From NCBI RefSeq assembly GCF_014199535.1, contig NZ_JACHNV010000007.1, positions 110,158 through 174,157 of the forward strand: 64,000 bases of DNA, given 5' to 3'. This DNA is from Hymenobacter latericoloratus (lineage in GTDB: Bacteria > Bacteroidota > Bacteroidia > Cytophagales > Hymenobacteraceae). Shown here one piece after another: positions 53,899 to 61,734 of the stretch; position 1 is the stretch's first letter, and each line of letters opens with the position of its first letter. A program made the translations under genes and the position numbers. The notes under the pieces were generated by a model that was given only the letters and a program-made list of their open reading frames with translations, made no database searches and was not told the DNA's origin.

Positions 53899-54286
53899 GA
53901 CGAATAGCAGGATTAAGCCGGTGCAGCGCGGCCAGAAACCCGGCCTGATCGGCCGGCCAGAGCCGCACGAAGTCATACTTGCCGTAGCGAATTTCCAGTC
54001 GCTTGAGCGACGGGGCCGGGGAGCTGAGCGGGTTGTGGGTAAGGCGGTTAATCTGGGGCACGGGCACCCGCCAGGTCAGCGGGCCGCACGCAATAGCTAG
54101 TTCTGCTTCCGTAATGATGTAGCGGGTTGGTAGCAGTAAGGATGCAATAAAGGCCAGCGGCAGGGCCAGCAGGAGAACCGTCGCCCACTGCCCGTGCCGG
54201 CGCGCATCGTCTCCTATGCTCAGCAGTAGCAGCAGGAGAGGAGCGAGCAGCCACCAGCTGGTTTCTGATTTAAATATCTGATTCAT
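53891..54286 (-). CDS. Bacterial PH-like membrane protein
   Basis: This 131-residue protein has two hydrophobic helices (SWWLLAPLLLLLLSI and ATVLLLALPLAFIASLLL) followed by a beta domain (RYIITEAELAIACGPLTWRVPVPQINRLTH...LKRLEIRYGKYDFVRLWPAD) of the bPH_4/PF06713-like type. Such domains sit on the cytoplasmic face of the membrane. It lies between the OB-fold YqiJ-like and flotillin genes and overlaps the next microprotein. Confidence 0.7.
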   Translation of the reverse strand: MNQIFKSETSWWLLAPLLLLLLSIGDDARRHGQWATVLLLALPLAFIASLLLPTRYIITEAELAIACGPLTWRVPVPQINRLTHNPLSSPAPSLKRLEIRYGKYDFVRLWPADQAGFLAALHRLNPAIRHD

Positions 54287-54352
54287 AGTAGAAGCGCAAG
54301 TAACCGAAAAAGCCGACGATTACCAGCGGCCGGCTGATTTCTGCGGGGTGGC

Positions 54353-55006
54353 TCAGCCCACCTCGTAGGCCTCAATGAGGTAGCAGCGCCCCGGCTCGTC
54401 GTAGTCGATAACCAGGGCCGAGTCGCCTTTCTGCAGCTCAGGAGCGGCAGAGGCCAGGCGCACATTGAGCACTAGCGGAGCGCCGTGCCGCACCGGCACG
54501 CTGGCCTGGCCCAGCCGCTCCCGGCCCGTGGGCAGCAGCACGGTGCACACCTTGCCCACGGGCCGCAGGCCCGCGTCGTGGTTGTGCTCCAGGCGGGCAA
54601 ACACGTGCACGAAAGGCATAGTAAGTACTTTAGCCAGCAACAGACTCCCCAGCAGCAGCGGTATCAGCAGGGCCAGCCCCAGCCAAAAGGAAGTGTTGCC
54701 GAGGTAATAGTTAGCCAGGATGCTGCCCACCCACAGCGGCAGCACCACCAGGCTCGTCAGCACCATCAGGGGCACCTGGTCCAGGTTGAAAAACGCCAGC
54801 ACCTGATTTAGCCACATGACGCCGCCCGTGTCGGTGGCGGGCGGGCCGTGGTGGCCCGCGTCGAAATCGTGGTTTGTATCCAGATCTACGGCTTTAAAGT
54901 CAAGCACGCCCACAATCACCGTAACCCAGTACAGCAGCACGAACACCAGCAGCGCCGTAGGCAGCAGGTTGGGCGGAGAAGCAGCGGCGCGCAGCAATTC
55001 AGTCAT
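54353..55006 (-). CDS. YqiJ-like OB-fold membrane protein (DUF1449 type)
   Basis: This 217-residue protein has an N-terminal membrane helix (LPTALLVFVLLYWVTVIVGVL), a DxDTNHDFDAGHHG His/Asp cluster, two further helices (VPLMVLTSLVVLPLWVGSILA, LGLALLIPLLLGSLLLAKVL) and a C-terminal OB/NfeD-like domain (GLRPVGKVCTVLLPTGRERLGQASV...RCYLIEAYEV). E. coli YqiJ is encoded beside the flotillin YqiK; the same pair is found here. It probably modifies or regulates the flotillin scaffold. Confidence 0.85.
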   Translation of the reverse strand: MTELLRAAASPPNLLPTALLVFVLLYWVTVIVGVLDFKAVDLDTNHDFDAGHHGPPATDTGGVMWLNQVLAFFNLDQVPLMVLTSLVVLPLWVGSILANYYLGNTSFWLGLALLIPLLLGSLLLAKVLTMPFVHVFARLEHNHDAGLRPVGKVCTVLLPTGRERLGQASVPVRHGAPLVLNVRLASAAPELQKGDSALVIDYDEPGRCYLIEAYEVG

Positions 55007-55042
55007 CGGGAAAAAGCGAAAGCTAAATCGAGGATAGGAAAA

Positions 55043-55213
55043 TTAGTAGCGAGGCTGTAACTGACGAGTAGCTGGTGGCGGCCGGAGCTCGGTGTTTTTC
55101 GCGTTCAGCTTACTCAGGTAGGTAATGTAGGCTATCAGACTCAACAAGAAGCCACGTACCGCGAACCAGCGGCCACCAGTATGGGTAGAAAGATGGGCAG
55201 CTTGCAGCCCCAT
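55043..55213 (-). CDS. Possible small membrane protein, start uncertain
   Basis: From the ATG at 55213 the frame gives 56 residues with a membrane helix (FAVRGFLLSLIAYITYL). The frame is open upstream to the pspA 3' end and would add a second helix (ALRILSVLLVAGGMGL), but no ATG or GTG is available there. It lies in the 307-bp gap between the YqiJ-like and pspA genes. It may be a small gene using a non-standard start, or decayed. Confidence 0.35.
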   Translation of the reverse strand: MGLQAAHLSTHTGGRWFAVRGFLLSLIAYITYLSKLNAKNTELRPPPATRQLQPRY

Positions 55214-55313
55214 GCCCCCAGCTACAAGCAGTACCGACAGAATTCTCAGGGCATTGTCTCGCGTAGTCCTAGAACGCGAGGCACTATCTGAATAAAAGAC
55301 AGGTGCGAACAGC

Positions 55314-56018
55314 TTATTCCAGCCCCAACTTAGCCTTCAGGGCCTGCAAATCGGTGGCGGCCTGGGCGCTGCCGCTCTGCCCCAGGGCCTGGTTTATTTC
55401 CTGATCCAGCGACTTGCCCTGCTGCGCCAGCTGCCCGTACGATTCGGCCAAGGCCTCCTCGGTGGCTACTTTCTCCTTCATGCGCTCCAGCAGGGCCACG
55501 GTTCCCGACGAATCAAGCTGGGTAAGCTGCTGGTTGATGGTTTTGGTGGCCGTGCTCACCGTTACGCGGGCCCGCAGGGTACGCAACTCGTTGTCCCACT
55601 GGGTAATGGTTTGCTTGAGCTGCTGCACGTTGTGGTCGAGCTGCTGGGCCGAGGCCTCAAACTTCGCCTGGTCCTGGCTGGCGCGGGCAGCCTGGGCTTC
55701 GTGCTGGGTTTTCTGACGCAGGGCTTCGGTAGCCAGGCGGTCGGCTTCGGCGGCTTCCAGCTCCTGGCGGCTGGCCTTCTGCAGCAGCAGCACAGCCTTA
55801 TTTTCGTAGTCGAGGGCACGGGCGCGCTCCGTCTCGCCGTCGTTGCGGCTGCGGATGGCCAGGGCTTTCACCTCAGCCAGGGCGTGCAGGGCCTGGTCCA
55901 GGTCCTGGCGCAGGTCGCGCAGGGCCTGCTCGGTCATCTTGATGGGGTCTTCGAGCTGATTGACGGCGGAGTGGGCTTCGGCCTGCCCTAGCTTGAAGAG
56001 GCGGTTGAAAAGGTTCAT
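55314..56018 (-). CDS. pspA: PspA/IM30 family protein
   Basis: This 234-residue, almost wholly coiled-coil protein starts MNLFNRLFKLGQAEAHSAVNQLEDPIKMTEQALRDL in part, the PspA opening (amphipathic helix, then DPIKM). The core includes long Ala/Gln/Glu heptads (QKASRQELEAAEADRLA) and a C-terminal helix. PspA oligomers bind stressed inner membrane and remodel it in the ESCRT-III fold superfamily. Here it belongs to a flotillin-AAA+ cluster rather than the enterobacterial pspABC operon. Confidence 0.93.
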   Translation of the reverse strand: MNLFNRLFKLGQAEAHSAVNQLEDPIKMTEQALRDLRQDLDQALHALAEVKALAIRSRNDGETERARALDYENKAVLLLQKASRQELEAAEADRLATEALRQKTQHEAQAARASQDQAKFEASAQQLDHNVQQLKQTITQWDNELRTLRARVTVSTATKTINQQLTQLDSSGTVALLERMKEKVATEEALAESYGQLAQQGKSLDQEINQALGQSGSAQAATDLQALKAKLGLE

Positions 56019-56117
56019 AGGGGTAGGGATTAAGGACTTGGGGGGCCTGGGGACTCAGGGACTTGGTTGGTTGATGCGCCGACACGACGAAAGCCTATTT
56101 GCACATCAACCAAATCG

Positions 56118-56537
56118 CTACGCCCCCACCTCCCCACGTCCCGGTTTAGAAAACGCAATCAGTTCGTCGCTGAACTCGCTCAGCAGCAGGGCCAAGGAGT
56201 TGAGCACGGCTTCCAGTTCGGGCCGGTCGAGGTGTTCCAGCTGCAGCGTATCGCGGAAGATAACCTTGCGGCCCGATTCATCCAGCACGAAAGCGCCGTG
56301 AATAATGTCGCGGTTTTTCTGCAGCAGCGCCTGGTACACCTCGCAGCTGGGGGCGGGCAGCTCCAGCAGGTACTGCTCCAGAATCAGGAGCGGGTCGCCG
56401 CAGCTCAGCACCAGGTTTTCGATGCCCAGCTCCGGCTTGCTGACCACCAGCAGGCAGCTGCTCTCCTGCTGATGGCGCAGCTCGAACCCCAGCTCCAGCA
56501 TATAGGTCCGGACAAGATGATAGTAGCGGTTGGTCAT
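56118..56537 (-). CDS. YbjN / type III secretion chaperone-like protein
   Basis: The ATG at 56537 gives 139 residues starting MTNRYYHLVRTYMLELGFEL. The fold text (SSCLLVVSKPELGIENLVLSC, FVLDESGRKVIFRDTLQLEHLDRPELEAVLNSLALLLSEF) fits YbjN / Tir-chaperone-like domains (alpha-beta-beta-beta-alpha). These often accompany PspA and flotillin genes. It is the first gene of the minus-strand series, and the divergent XRE regulator begins 168 bp upstream. Confidence 0.7.
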   Translation of the reverse strand: MTNRYYHLVRTYMLELGFELRHQQESSCLLVVSKPELGIENLVLSCGDPLLILEQYLLELPAPSCEVYQALLQKNRDIIHGAFVLDESGRKVIFRDTLQLEHLDRPELEAVLNSLALLLSEFSDELIAFSKPGRGEVGA

Positions 56538-56671
56538 AGTAGCAGGAGTAGGAAGGGTAGGAACAGACACCGCAGAAACTCGGATGGCTCAAAAAAATAG
56601 CAGGTTTCGAAGCCAGAGTGCGAGGGTTTGTAGTAGCTTTACGGTGCAATCATACGCAAAGTTTAAGATGT

Positions 56672-56686
56672 GCTCAAACTTTGAGC
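56672..56686. promoter_or_regulatory. Perfect 15-bp palindrome, candidate operator
   Basis: gctcaaa-c-tttgagc is a perfect palindrome 19 bp before the XRE start codon and 135 bp upstream of the ybjN-like gene. A second inverted pair, aaagttt at 56658-56664 and aaacttt at 56676-56682, overlaps it. Position between the divergent genes fits autoregulation by the XRE protein, possibly also of the membrane-stress series. Confidence 0.45.
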
Positions 56687-56705
56687 GAATAATTTTTTTG
56701 ACTGC

Positions 56706-57476
56706 ATGTCGTACGTAGGTAAAAATATCCGCAAGATCAGAACAGTTAAAAAGCTGAGCCAAGCGAATTTCGCAGAGTTATTTGGCCTGGCACGGCCCAG
56801 TGTGGGCGCGTACGAGGAGGGAAGGTCGGAGCCGAAAATGGAAACTTTGATTCAGATTGCTCAACATTTTGGCCTCTCTGTTGACTTGCTACTGACCAAA
56901 GAACTCACCGTAAATGACCTCTATGGTTTTGAGCAATACCAGCAGACGTTGCTTGCGGACCCGGCCGCGGCGGCGCCATCGGCCGCCGACCGGGACCAGC
57001 GCCTGACGCCTTACGTGCCCGCCGCCCAGCTGCTGGAATACATTGTGCGCCACCACAACGCGGCCTATATCGACGCGCTACCGGCCCTGACGTTTCCGCA
57101 CCAGCTGGGGCCAACTACCCGGGCCTTCGAGTTGCATGGGGCCGATATGCAGCCCACGCTGCGCCACCAGGATGTGCTGCTAACCTGCGCCGTGGACAAG
57201 GCAACCCTGCGCCTGAAGGCCGGGCGGGTGTACGCGCTGGTGCTGCAGAACCGGCTGCTGGTACGCCGCCTGCAGGAGCACCGCCCCAACAACGTTCTGC
57301 GCCTGCGCGCCGATAACCCCGATTACCCGGTGCAGGATATACCCTTTGTGGAGGTACTGGAGGTATGGGAAGTGCAGGGTGTGTTTAGTACCCACCTGCG
57401 CCCACCGGCCCTGGTAGAGGAGCGCGTGACGCGGCTGGAGCGGCAGGTAGAGGAGCTGCTGGCCCGGCTGGGGTAG
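56706..57476 (+). CDS. XRE-type regulator with degenerate S24 (LexA/CI-like) domain
   Basis: This 256-residue protein has an N-terminal HTH (NIRKIRTVKKLSQANFAELFG..RPSVGAYEEGRSEPKMETL) and a C-terminal S24 domain. Where LexA-type proteins have GxSM, this one has GADMQPTL (Asp147 in place of the catalytic Ser), and the Lys of VKRL is Arg187 (VRRL). Self-cleavage is therefore not expected; it may respond to a ligand or oligomerise. A short coiled coil (VTRLERQVEELLARL) ends the protein. It is divergent from the ybjN-pspA series. Confidence 0.85.
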   Translation: MSYVGKNIRKIRTVKKLSQANFAELFGLARPSVGAYEEGRSEPKMETLIQIAQHFGLSVDLLLTKELTVNDLYGFEQYQQTLLADPAAAAPSAADRDQRLTPYVPAAQLLEYIVRHHNAAYIDALPALTFPHQLGPTTRAFELHGADMQPTLRHQDVLLTCAVDKATLRLKAGRVYALVLQNRLLVRRLQEHRPNNVLRLRADNPDYPVQDIPFVEVLEVWEVQGVFSTHLRPPALVEERVTRLERQVEELLARLG

Positions 57477-57489
57477 CTGCGCGCAGGCT

Positions 57490-57966
57490 CTAACGCTGGC
57501 GTTCGGCGGCGTCGAGCAGCGGGCCGGCGGCCCATTCCGCTTCTAGTTCGGCCTCAGTCACCGGGTTGTACTGGCCCACCAGCCAGTCGAGAGCGGGCGG
57601 CAGGTGAGGGAAGAACTGAATGTCGTAGTGCATAAAATGGCGCCCCAGGCGAATCAGGCTTTCCACCACCAGCTGGTTGTACACGTCACGGGCGGGCAAC
57701 ACCAGGCCCACCTGCTGCAGGGCCGGCACCGACACGCGCGGAATCCACTGGGTTGTCAGCCACATCTGGTCCTCAATACTGATAGAAGGCAACTCGTGCA
57801 GGTCAATAATAAAATCCCGGACGTCGCCCTGTTCCAGCAGGTAGGCCACCGAGTTCAGGCTGGCCTGAAAGCGCGCCATGCTATGGGTGCCCGCCCGCCA
57901 CTGAATTCGAAGGAAAGCTACTTCCGGTGAATACTGAGCAATAAAATCGAACAGAGATAAAATCAT
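57490..57966 (-). CDS. SpoIIAA/STAS-like hypothetical protein
   Basis: The ATG at 57966 gives 158 residues. It opens MILSLFDFIAQYSPEVAFLRIQW and has a DFIIDLHELPSISIEDQMWLTTQWI core and a helix VYNQLVVESLIRLG, giving alternating strands and helices. It resembles the protein at 16323-16715 in size and opening, suggesting paralogues of a lineage family. It converges on the XRE gene with a 13-bp gap. Function is unknown. Confidence 0.55.
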   Translation of the reverse strand: MILSLFDFIAQYSPEVAFLRIQWRAGTHSMARFQASLNSVAYLLEQGDVRDFIIDLHELPSISIEDQMWLTTQWIPRVSVPALQQVGLVLPARDVYNQLVVESLIRLGRHFMHYDIQFFPHLPPALDWLVGQYNPVTEAELEAEWAAGPLLDAAERQR

Positions 57967-58107
57967 AGAGGGCAGCAGGTATACCGAGGCCGGGGAGCCA
58001 CTTACGTTAAAACCAGGCAAACGGATTACAGGAGGAACCACTATTGTGATCCGGGCGGGCGGGTGTTTGATGCTCCAATTCGTCGCCGGGCCGCATCTTT
58101 GCGGTTG

Positions 58108-59001
58108 ATGACGACATCTGTTCCCGGCCCCCCGGCCCCCGCGCGCTACCCTTCGCCGCCGCCTGCCATCCGCTACCTGCGCCTGAAGTTCCGGCTGCTG
58201 GCGGCTATATCCACGGAACTGGCCTTCGGGGCGGCCTGGAAGCTATTCACCTCCCCACGCCGGTTGCCGGAAAAAAAGTGGGAGCCGGCTGCTCTGGTCG
58301 GCGCCCGGCACTTTGGGGTAGCCACCGCCCGCGGCCATGTGGCGGCGTATGAGTGGAACCCGGCGGGTCATCGTACTGTGCTGCTGGTGCATGGCTGGGA
58401 GCACCGGGCCAGTTTCTGGGGCTACATGGCCCGGGAGCTGGCGGCGGCCGGGTTTCGGGTGGTGGCCCTGGATGCGCCCGCGCACGGAGCCTCGGCTGGT
58501 ACGCGCGTGACCCTGCCTGCCTACGCCCGCGCCGTGGAGGCCGTGGCCGATGAGCTGGGCGAAGTGTACGGGGTAGTGGCCCACTCCCTGGGCGGGGCGG
58601 CCACGGCCGGGGTGCCGGTGCGCTTCAACAAGGAAAAGGGCGGCGTGCTGCCCCGGCTGGTTTTGCTAGCCGTGCCCGGTAGCACCACGGCCGTGGCCCG
58701 GCGCTTTGCTCAGCTGCTGCAGCTGCCTGCGGCCGTGGTAGCGCGCATGAACCGCTACGTACGCGAGCAGCACGGCCGCGACGCCGAGAGCTTCAGCCTG
58801 ATCCACACCGGCCGGACTTTGCCGGTAGGCCGCGCTCTGCTGTTGCACGACCACGACGACGAGAGCATTCCGTTTGCCGAAGCCCAGGAAATAGCGGTCA
58901 ACTGGCCCGGCCTCAACTTCCGGCCTACCACCGGCCTGGGCCACAACCGCATCATGCGCGACCCGGCAGTTATCCGGCAGGTAACAGAGTTTCTGGCTTA
59001 A
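58108..59001 (+). CDS. Alpha/beta hydrolase
   Basis: The ATG at 58108 gives 297 residues. The core has VLLVHGWEHRASFWG (oxyanion), VVALDAPAHGAS, nucleophile elbow VAHSLGGAAT, a distal Asp in LLLHDHDDESIPF and a His in GLGHNRIMRD. An N-terminal helix of about 40 residues (RLKFRLLAAISTELAFGAAWKLF) may bind membrane. Substrate is unknown. A CATCTTTG element sits 7 bases before the start codon. Confidence 0.8.
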   Translation: MTTSVPGPPAPARYPSPPPAIRYLRLKFRLLAAISTELAFGAAWKLFTSPRRLPEKKWEPAALVGARHFGVATARGHVAAYEWNPAGHRTVLLVHGWEHRASFWGYMARELAAAGFRVVALDAPAHGASAGTRVTLPAYARAVEAVADELGEVYGVVAHSLGGAATAGVPVRFNKEKGGVLPRLVLLAVPGSTTAVARRFAQLLQLPAAVVARMNRYVREQHGRDAESFSLIHTGRTLPVGRALLLHDHDDESIPFAEAQEIAVNWPGLNFRPTTGLGHNRIMRDPAVIRQVTEFLA

Positions 59002-59105
59002 CCTCTGCTTGCCGGATTTTTGCGTAGGCATACTACCTTCTCTCGCTGTGTATGACCGGTGACCTTCCCGGCTGAAGCACATCGGCTGCTAGCCCTTCCC
59101 TATAC

Positions 59106-60563
59106 ATGAGCAACCCCGAATACGACGCCGTGGTGGTGGGCGCTGGGCCCAACGGGCTGGCGGCGGCTATTGAGTTGCAGCAGGCGGGCCTGGCGGTGCT
59201 GTTGCTGGAAGGCAGCCAGCAGCTCGGTGGCGGCTTGCGCACCACGGAGCTGACGCTGCCCGGTTTCCGCCACGATGTGTGCTCGGCCATTCACCCGCTG
59301 GCGGCCAGCTCACCCTTCTTCCAGACCCTGCCCCTGGACCGGTACGGCCTGGAGTACATTACCCCGGCTGTGGCCGCGGCTCATCCTTTCGATGACGGCA
59401 CAGCTGCCGCAGTCCTGAACAGTCTGCCCGACACGGCCCGCCGCCTCGGGCCCGATGCGCGCGCCTACCGGCGGCTGCTGGAGCCCCTGGTAGCCGCCTG
59501 GCCCGGCCTGGCCAACGACGTGCTGGGTCCCCTGCAACTGCCGCGCCACCCGCTGGATATGGCCCGGTTTGGCCTCGCGGCCCTGCAGCCGGCTACCTGG
59601 CTCACAAAGCGTTTCCAGACCAAGGAGGCGCGCGCGCTGTTTGCCGGCATGGCCGCCCACGCCATTCAGCCCCTATCCAACCTCACCACCTCGGCCATTG
59701 GGCTGGTGCTGCTCACGGCGGCCCACCGCCGGGGCTGGCCGCTACCCAAAGGCGGCTCCCAGGCCATTGCCGATGCGTTGGTGGCCCACTTCCGGGCCTT
59801 GGGGGGCCGGATTGAAACGGGTACCTACGTTCGTTCGCTCAGCCAGCTGCCCGCCGCCCGCGCCGTGCTCCTGGACGTGACGCCGGCCCAGCTGCTGCAG
59901 ATTGCCGGGCACAGCCTCTCGACGGTGTACCAGTGGCAGCTGCGGCGCTACCGCTACGGTATGGGCGTGTTCAAGGTCGATTGGGCGCTGGACGGGCCGA
60001 TTCCGTTCACGGCTGAGGAGTGCCGCGCGGCTGGTACCGTGCACCTGGGCGGTACGCTGGAGGAAATTGCGGCCGGGGAAGCCGCCGCCGCGCGCGGCAG
60101 CCACCCGGCGCGGCCCTTCGTGCTGCTGGCCCAGCAAAGCCTGTTCGATGCTACCCGCGCCCCGGCCGGTAAGCATACGGCCTGGGCCTACTGCCACGTA
60201 CCGAACGGCTCCGCAGTAGATATGACGGCGGCCATTGAGCAACAGGTGGAGCGCTTTGCCCCCGGCTTCCGGGACCGAATCATCGGGCGGCACACCTTCA
60301 ACCCCCGCCAACTCGAAGCCTACAACCCCAACTACGTGGGCGGCGACATCAATGGGGGGCTGCTGGATGTAACTCAACTCTTTACCCGGCCGGCCCTGCG
60401 CGCCTCGCCCTACCGCACCTCCAGGCCGGGGCTTTACCTCTGCTCGTCGGCTACCCCGCCGGGTGGGGGCGTGCACGGCATGTGCGGCTACCACGCCGCC
60501 CGCCAGGCCCTGCACGATGTGTTTCACCTTACGGCCAGTCCGCTGTACCAGCCGCAGGGGTAG
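59106..60563 (+). CDS. Phytoene-desaturase-like FAD/NAD(P) oxidoreductase
   Basis: This 485-residue protein starts with the dinucleotide motif VVVGAGPNGLAAAIELQQAG and LLLEGSQQLGGGLRT, and ends CSSATPPGGGVHGMCGYHAARQAL, the flavin-site motif shared with PYROXD2/CrtI-like enzymes. The middle has two short helices (LVAAWPGLANDVLG, GMAAHAIQPL) and lacks a signal peptide. Family members act on carotenoids or related quinone/polyene substrates, but no carotenoid genes are adjacent, so the reaction is open. Confidence 0.87.
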   Translation: MSNPEYDAVVVGAGPNGLAAAIELQQAGLAVLLLEGSQQLGGGLRTTELTLPGFRHDVCSAIHPLAASSPFFQTLPLDRYGLEYITPAVAAAHPFDDGTAAAVLNSLPDTARRLGPDARAYRRLLEPLVAAWPGLANDVLGPLQLPRHPLDMARFGLAALQPATWLTKRFQTKEARALFAGMAAHAIQPLSNLTTSAIGLVLLTAAHRRGWPLPKGGSQAIADALVAHFRALGGRIETGTYVRSLSQLPAARAVLLDVTPAQLLQIAGHSLSTVYQWQLRRYRYGMGVFKVDWALDGPIPFTAEECRAAGTVHLGGTLEEIAAGEAAAARGSHPARPFVLLAQQSLFDATRAPAGKHTAWAYCHVPNGSAVDMTAAIEQQVERFAPGFRDRIIGRHTFNPRQLEAYNPNYVGGDINGGLLDVTQLFTRPALRASPYRTSRPGLYLCSSATPPGGGVHGMCGYHAARQALHDVFHLTASPLYQPQG

Positions 60564-60567
60564 GGGG

Positions 60568-61581
60568 CTACACCGTCTCGTGGCCCTCGGCGGCCAGCTC
60601 CCGCAGCACCTGCCGCAGCCCCTCCGGCTCCCGCACCAGGCGCAGCACCTGGGCCAGGTACTCGGCCTCAGCCTTTAGGTGGCGCTTGAGCTGGCGGATT
60701 TCCTGCTCGCGCTTCTTGCCGGTACTCCCGGAAAAGCCGTTTTCGCCGAATTTCAGGCCGTTGAGTTGCTGCTTGAGCTCTGTTGTTTGGTGGTGCAGGG
60801 CCTGGGTGTAGCGCGTGAGCACGTCATCGTCGGGGGCCTCGGTGGGGCCGGCTTCGGAGAGCAATTGCAGGAGCGTGTAGAGGTCGTTGGTTTCGTAGGC
60901 CTCCGTGATACGCTGCATCAGGGCCGTTTTCTGCTGCTGGGCCGCCGGGTCGCGGGCCAGGTCGGGGTGGTGGAGGCGGGCCAGCTGGCGGTAGAGGGTT
61001 TTGGTGTTGGAAAGCAGGCGCTGTTGCTGCTCGCGGGCCTCCTGGGCAGCTGCTTCCTCCGCCTTCTGAGCCTTGGATTTGCGCCGGGCGCGGGCCTGGG
61101 CGGCTGCCTGCTCGTGGGGCGGCAGGTTGGGGTCCGGCGCGGGGGTAGGTACCTCAGCGGTTGGCGGATCCTCCTCTACCTCCTCCACCCGGCGGCGCGG
61201 GGCGTACTTGCGCAGGATGTCGGCGGCATCTTCCCCGAACCGGTCCTGCAGGGCGCGGGCGTTGCCCAGCATCACCTCCTGAATCTGGCGGTGCTCCAGG
61301 CGGCTGAAATAGTCGAGCAGCAGGGCTTCTTCCAGCGGCGCGAATAAGGCCCGGCGGGCGTCCACCACGGCCGCGGCGGCCGGGCCCACCTGCTGCCAGT
61401 AGCGGCGGCGCGCTTCGGCCTGCTCCTGGCGCACTTCGCGCAGCCGCTGCCGCAGGCCCTCCACCTGCTCCACCGCCGCCCGAAACGCCTGCTGGGCGGG
61501 CGTGCCCGGCGCCTCAGCGGGGGCCGGAACGGGCAGGGAAGCAGCAGCGGGCAGGTCAGTAGTGGGGTTGTGCAGGTTCAT
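60568..61581 (-). CDS. J-domain-like protein with coiled coil
   Basis: The ATG at 61581 gives 337 residues. The N-terminal half is coiled coil (QQAFRAAVEQVEGLRQRLREV); the centre is acidic and proline-rich. Near 230 the text LYRQLARLHHPDLARDPAAQQQKTALMQRITEAYE has the HPD tripeptide of a J domain, and a final coiled coil follows. It could recruit DnaK to a partner, but a full DnaJ is not present. A perfect TACCTTTG element lies 4 bases upstream of the ATG. It converges on the oxidoreductase gene with a 4-bp gap. Confidence 0.7.
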   Translation of the reverse strand: MNLHNPTTDLPAAASLPVPAPAEAPGTPAQQAFRAAVEQVEGLRQRLREVRQEQAEARRRYWQQVGPAAAAVVDARRALFAPLEEALLLDYFSRLEHRQIQEVMLGNARALQDRFGEDAADILRKYAPRRRVEEVEEDPPTAEVPTPAPDPNLPPHEQAAAQARARRKSKAQKAEEAAAQEAREQQQRLLSNTKTLYRQLARLHHPDLARDPAAQQQKTALMQRITEAYETNDLYTLLQLLSEAGPTEAPDDDVLTRYTQALHHQTTELKQQLNGLKFGENGFSGSTGKKREQEIRQLKRHLKAEAEYLAQVLRLVREPEGLRQVLRELAAEGHETV

Positions 61582-61585
61582 GAGA

Positions 61586-61593
61586 CAAAGGTA
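61586..61593 (-). promoter_or_regulatory. Candidate -7 promoter element (TACCTTTG)
   Basis: On the minus strand the sequence TACCTTTG matches the Bacteroidota -7 consensus TAnnTTTG exactly. It ends 4 bases before the ATG at 61581, so transcription would start at or very near the start codon. No -33 TTG at standard spacing is obvious. Confidence 0.4.
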
Positions 61594-61734
61594 GGAGAGG
61601 GCCGGGGTAGGACCATGGCAACCAGCAAAAGCCCAGTACGGACGTCGGAACGCTGACCGGCCAGGCCCGTTAGGACGGCGTAAGGCGTAAGTGGCGGAGT
61701 AAATAAGTATCTTCGCTGGCCGCTGACTACTGGT

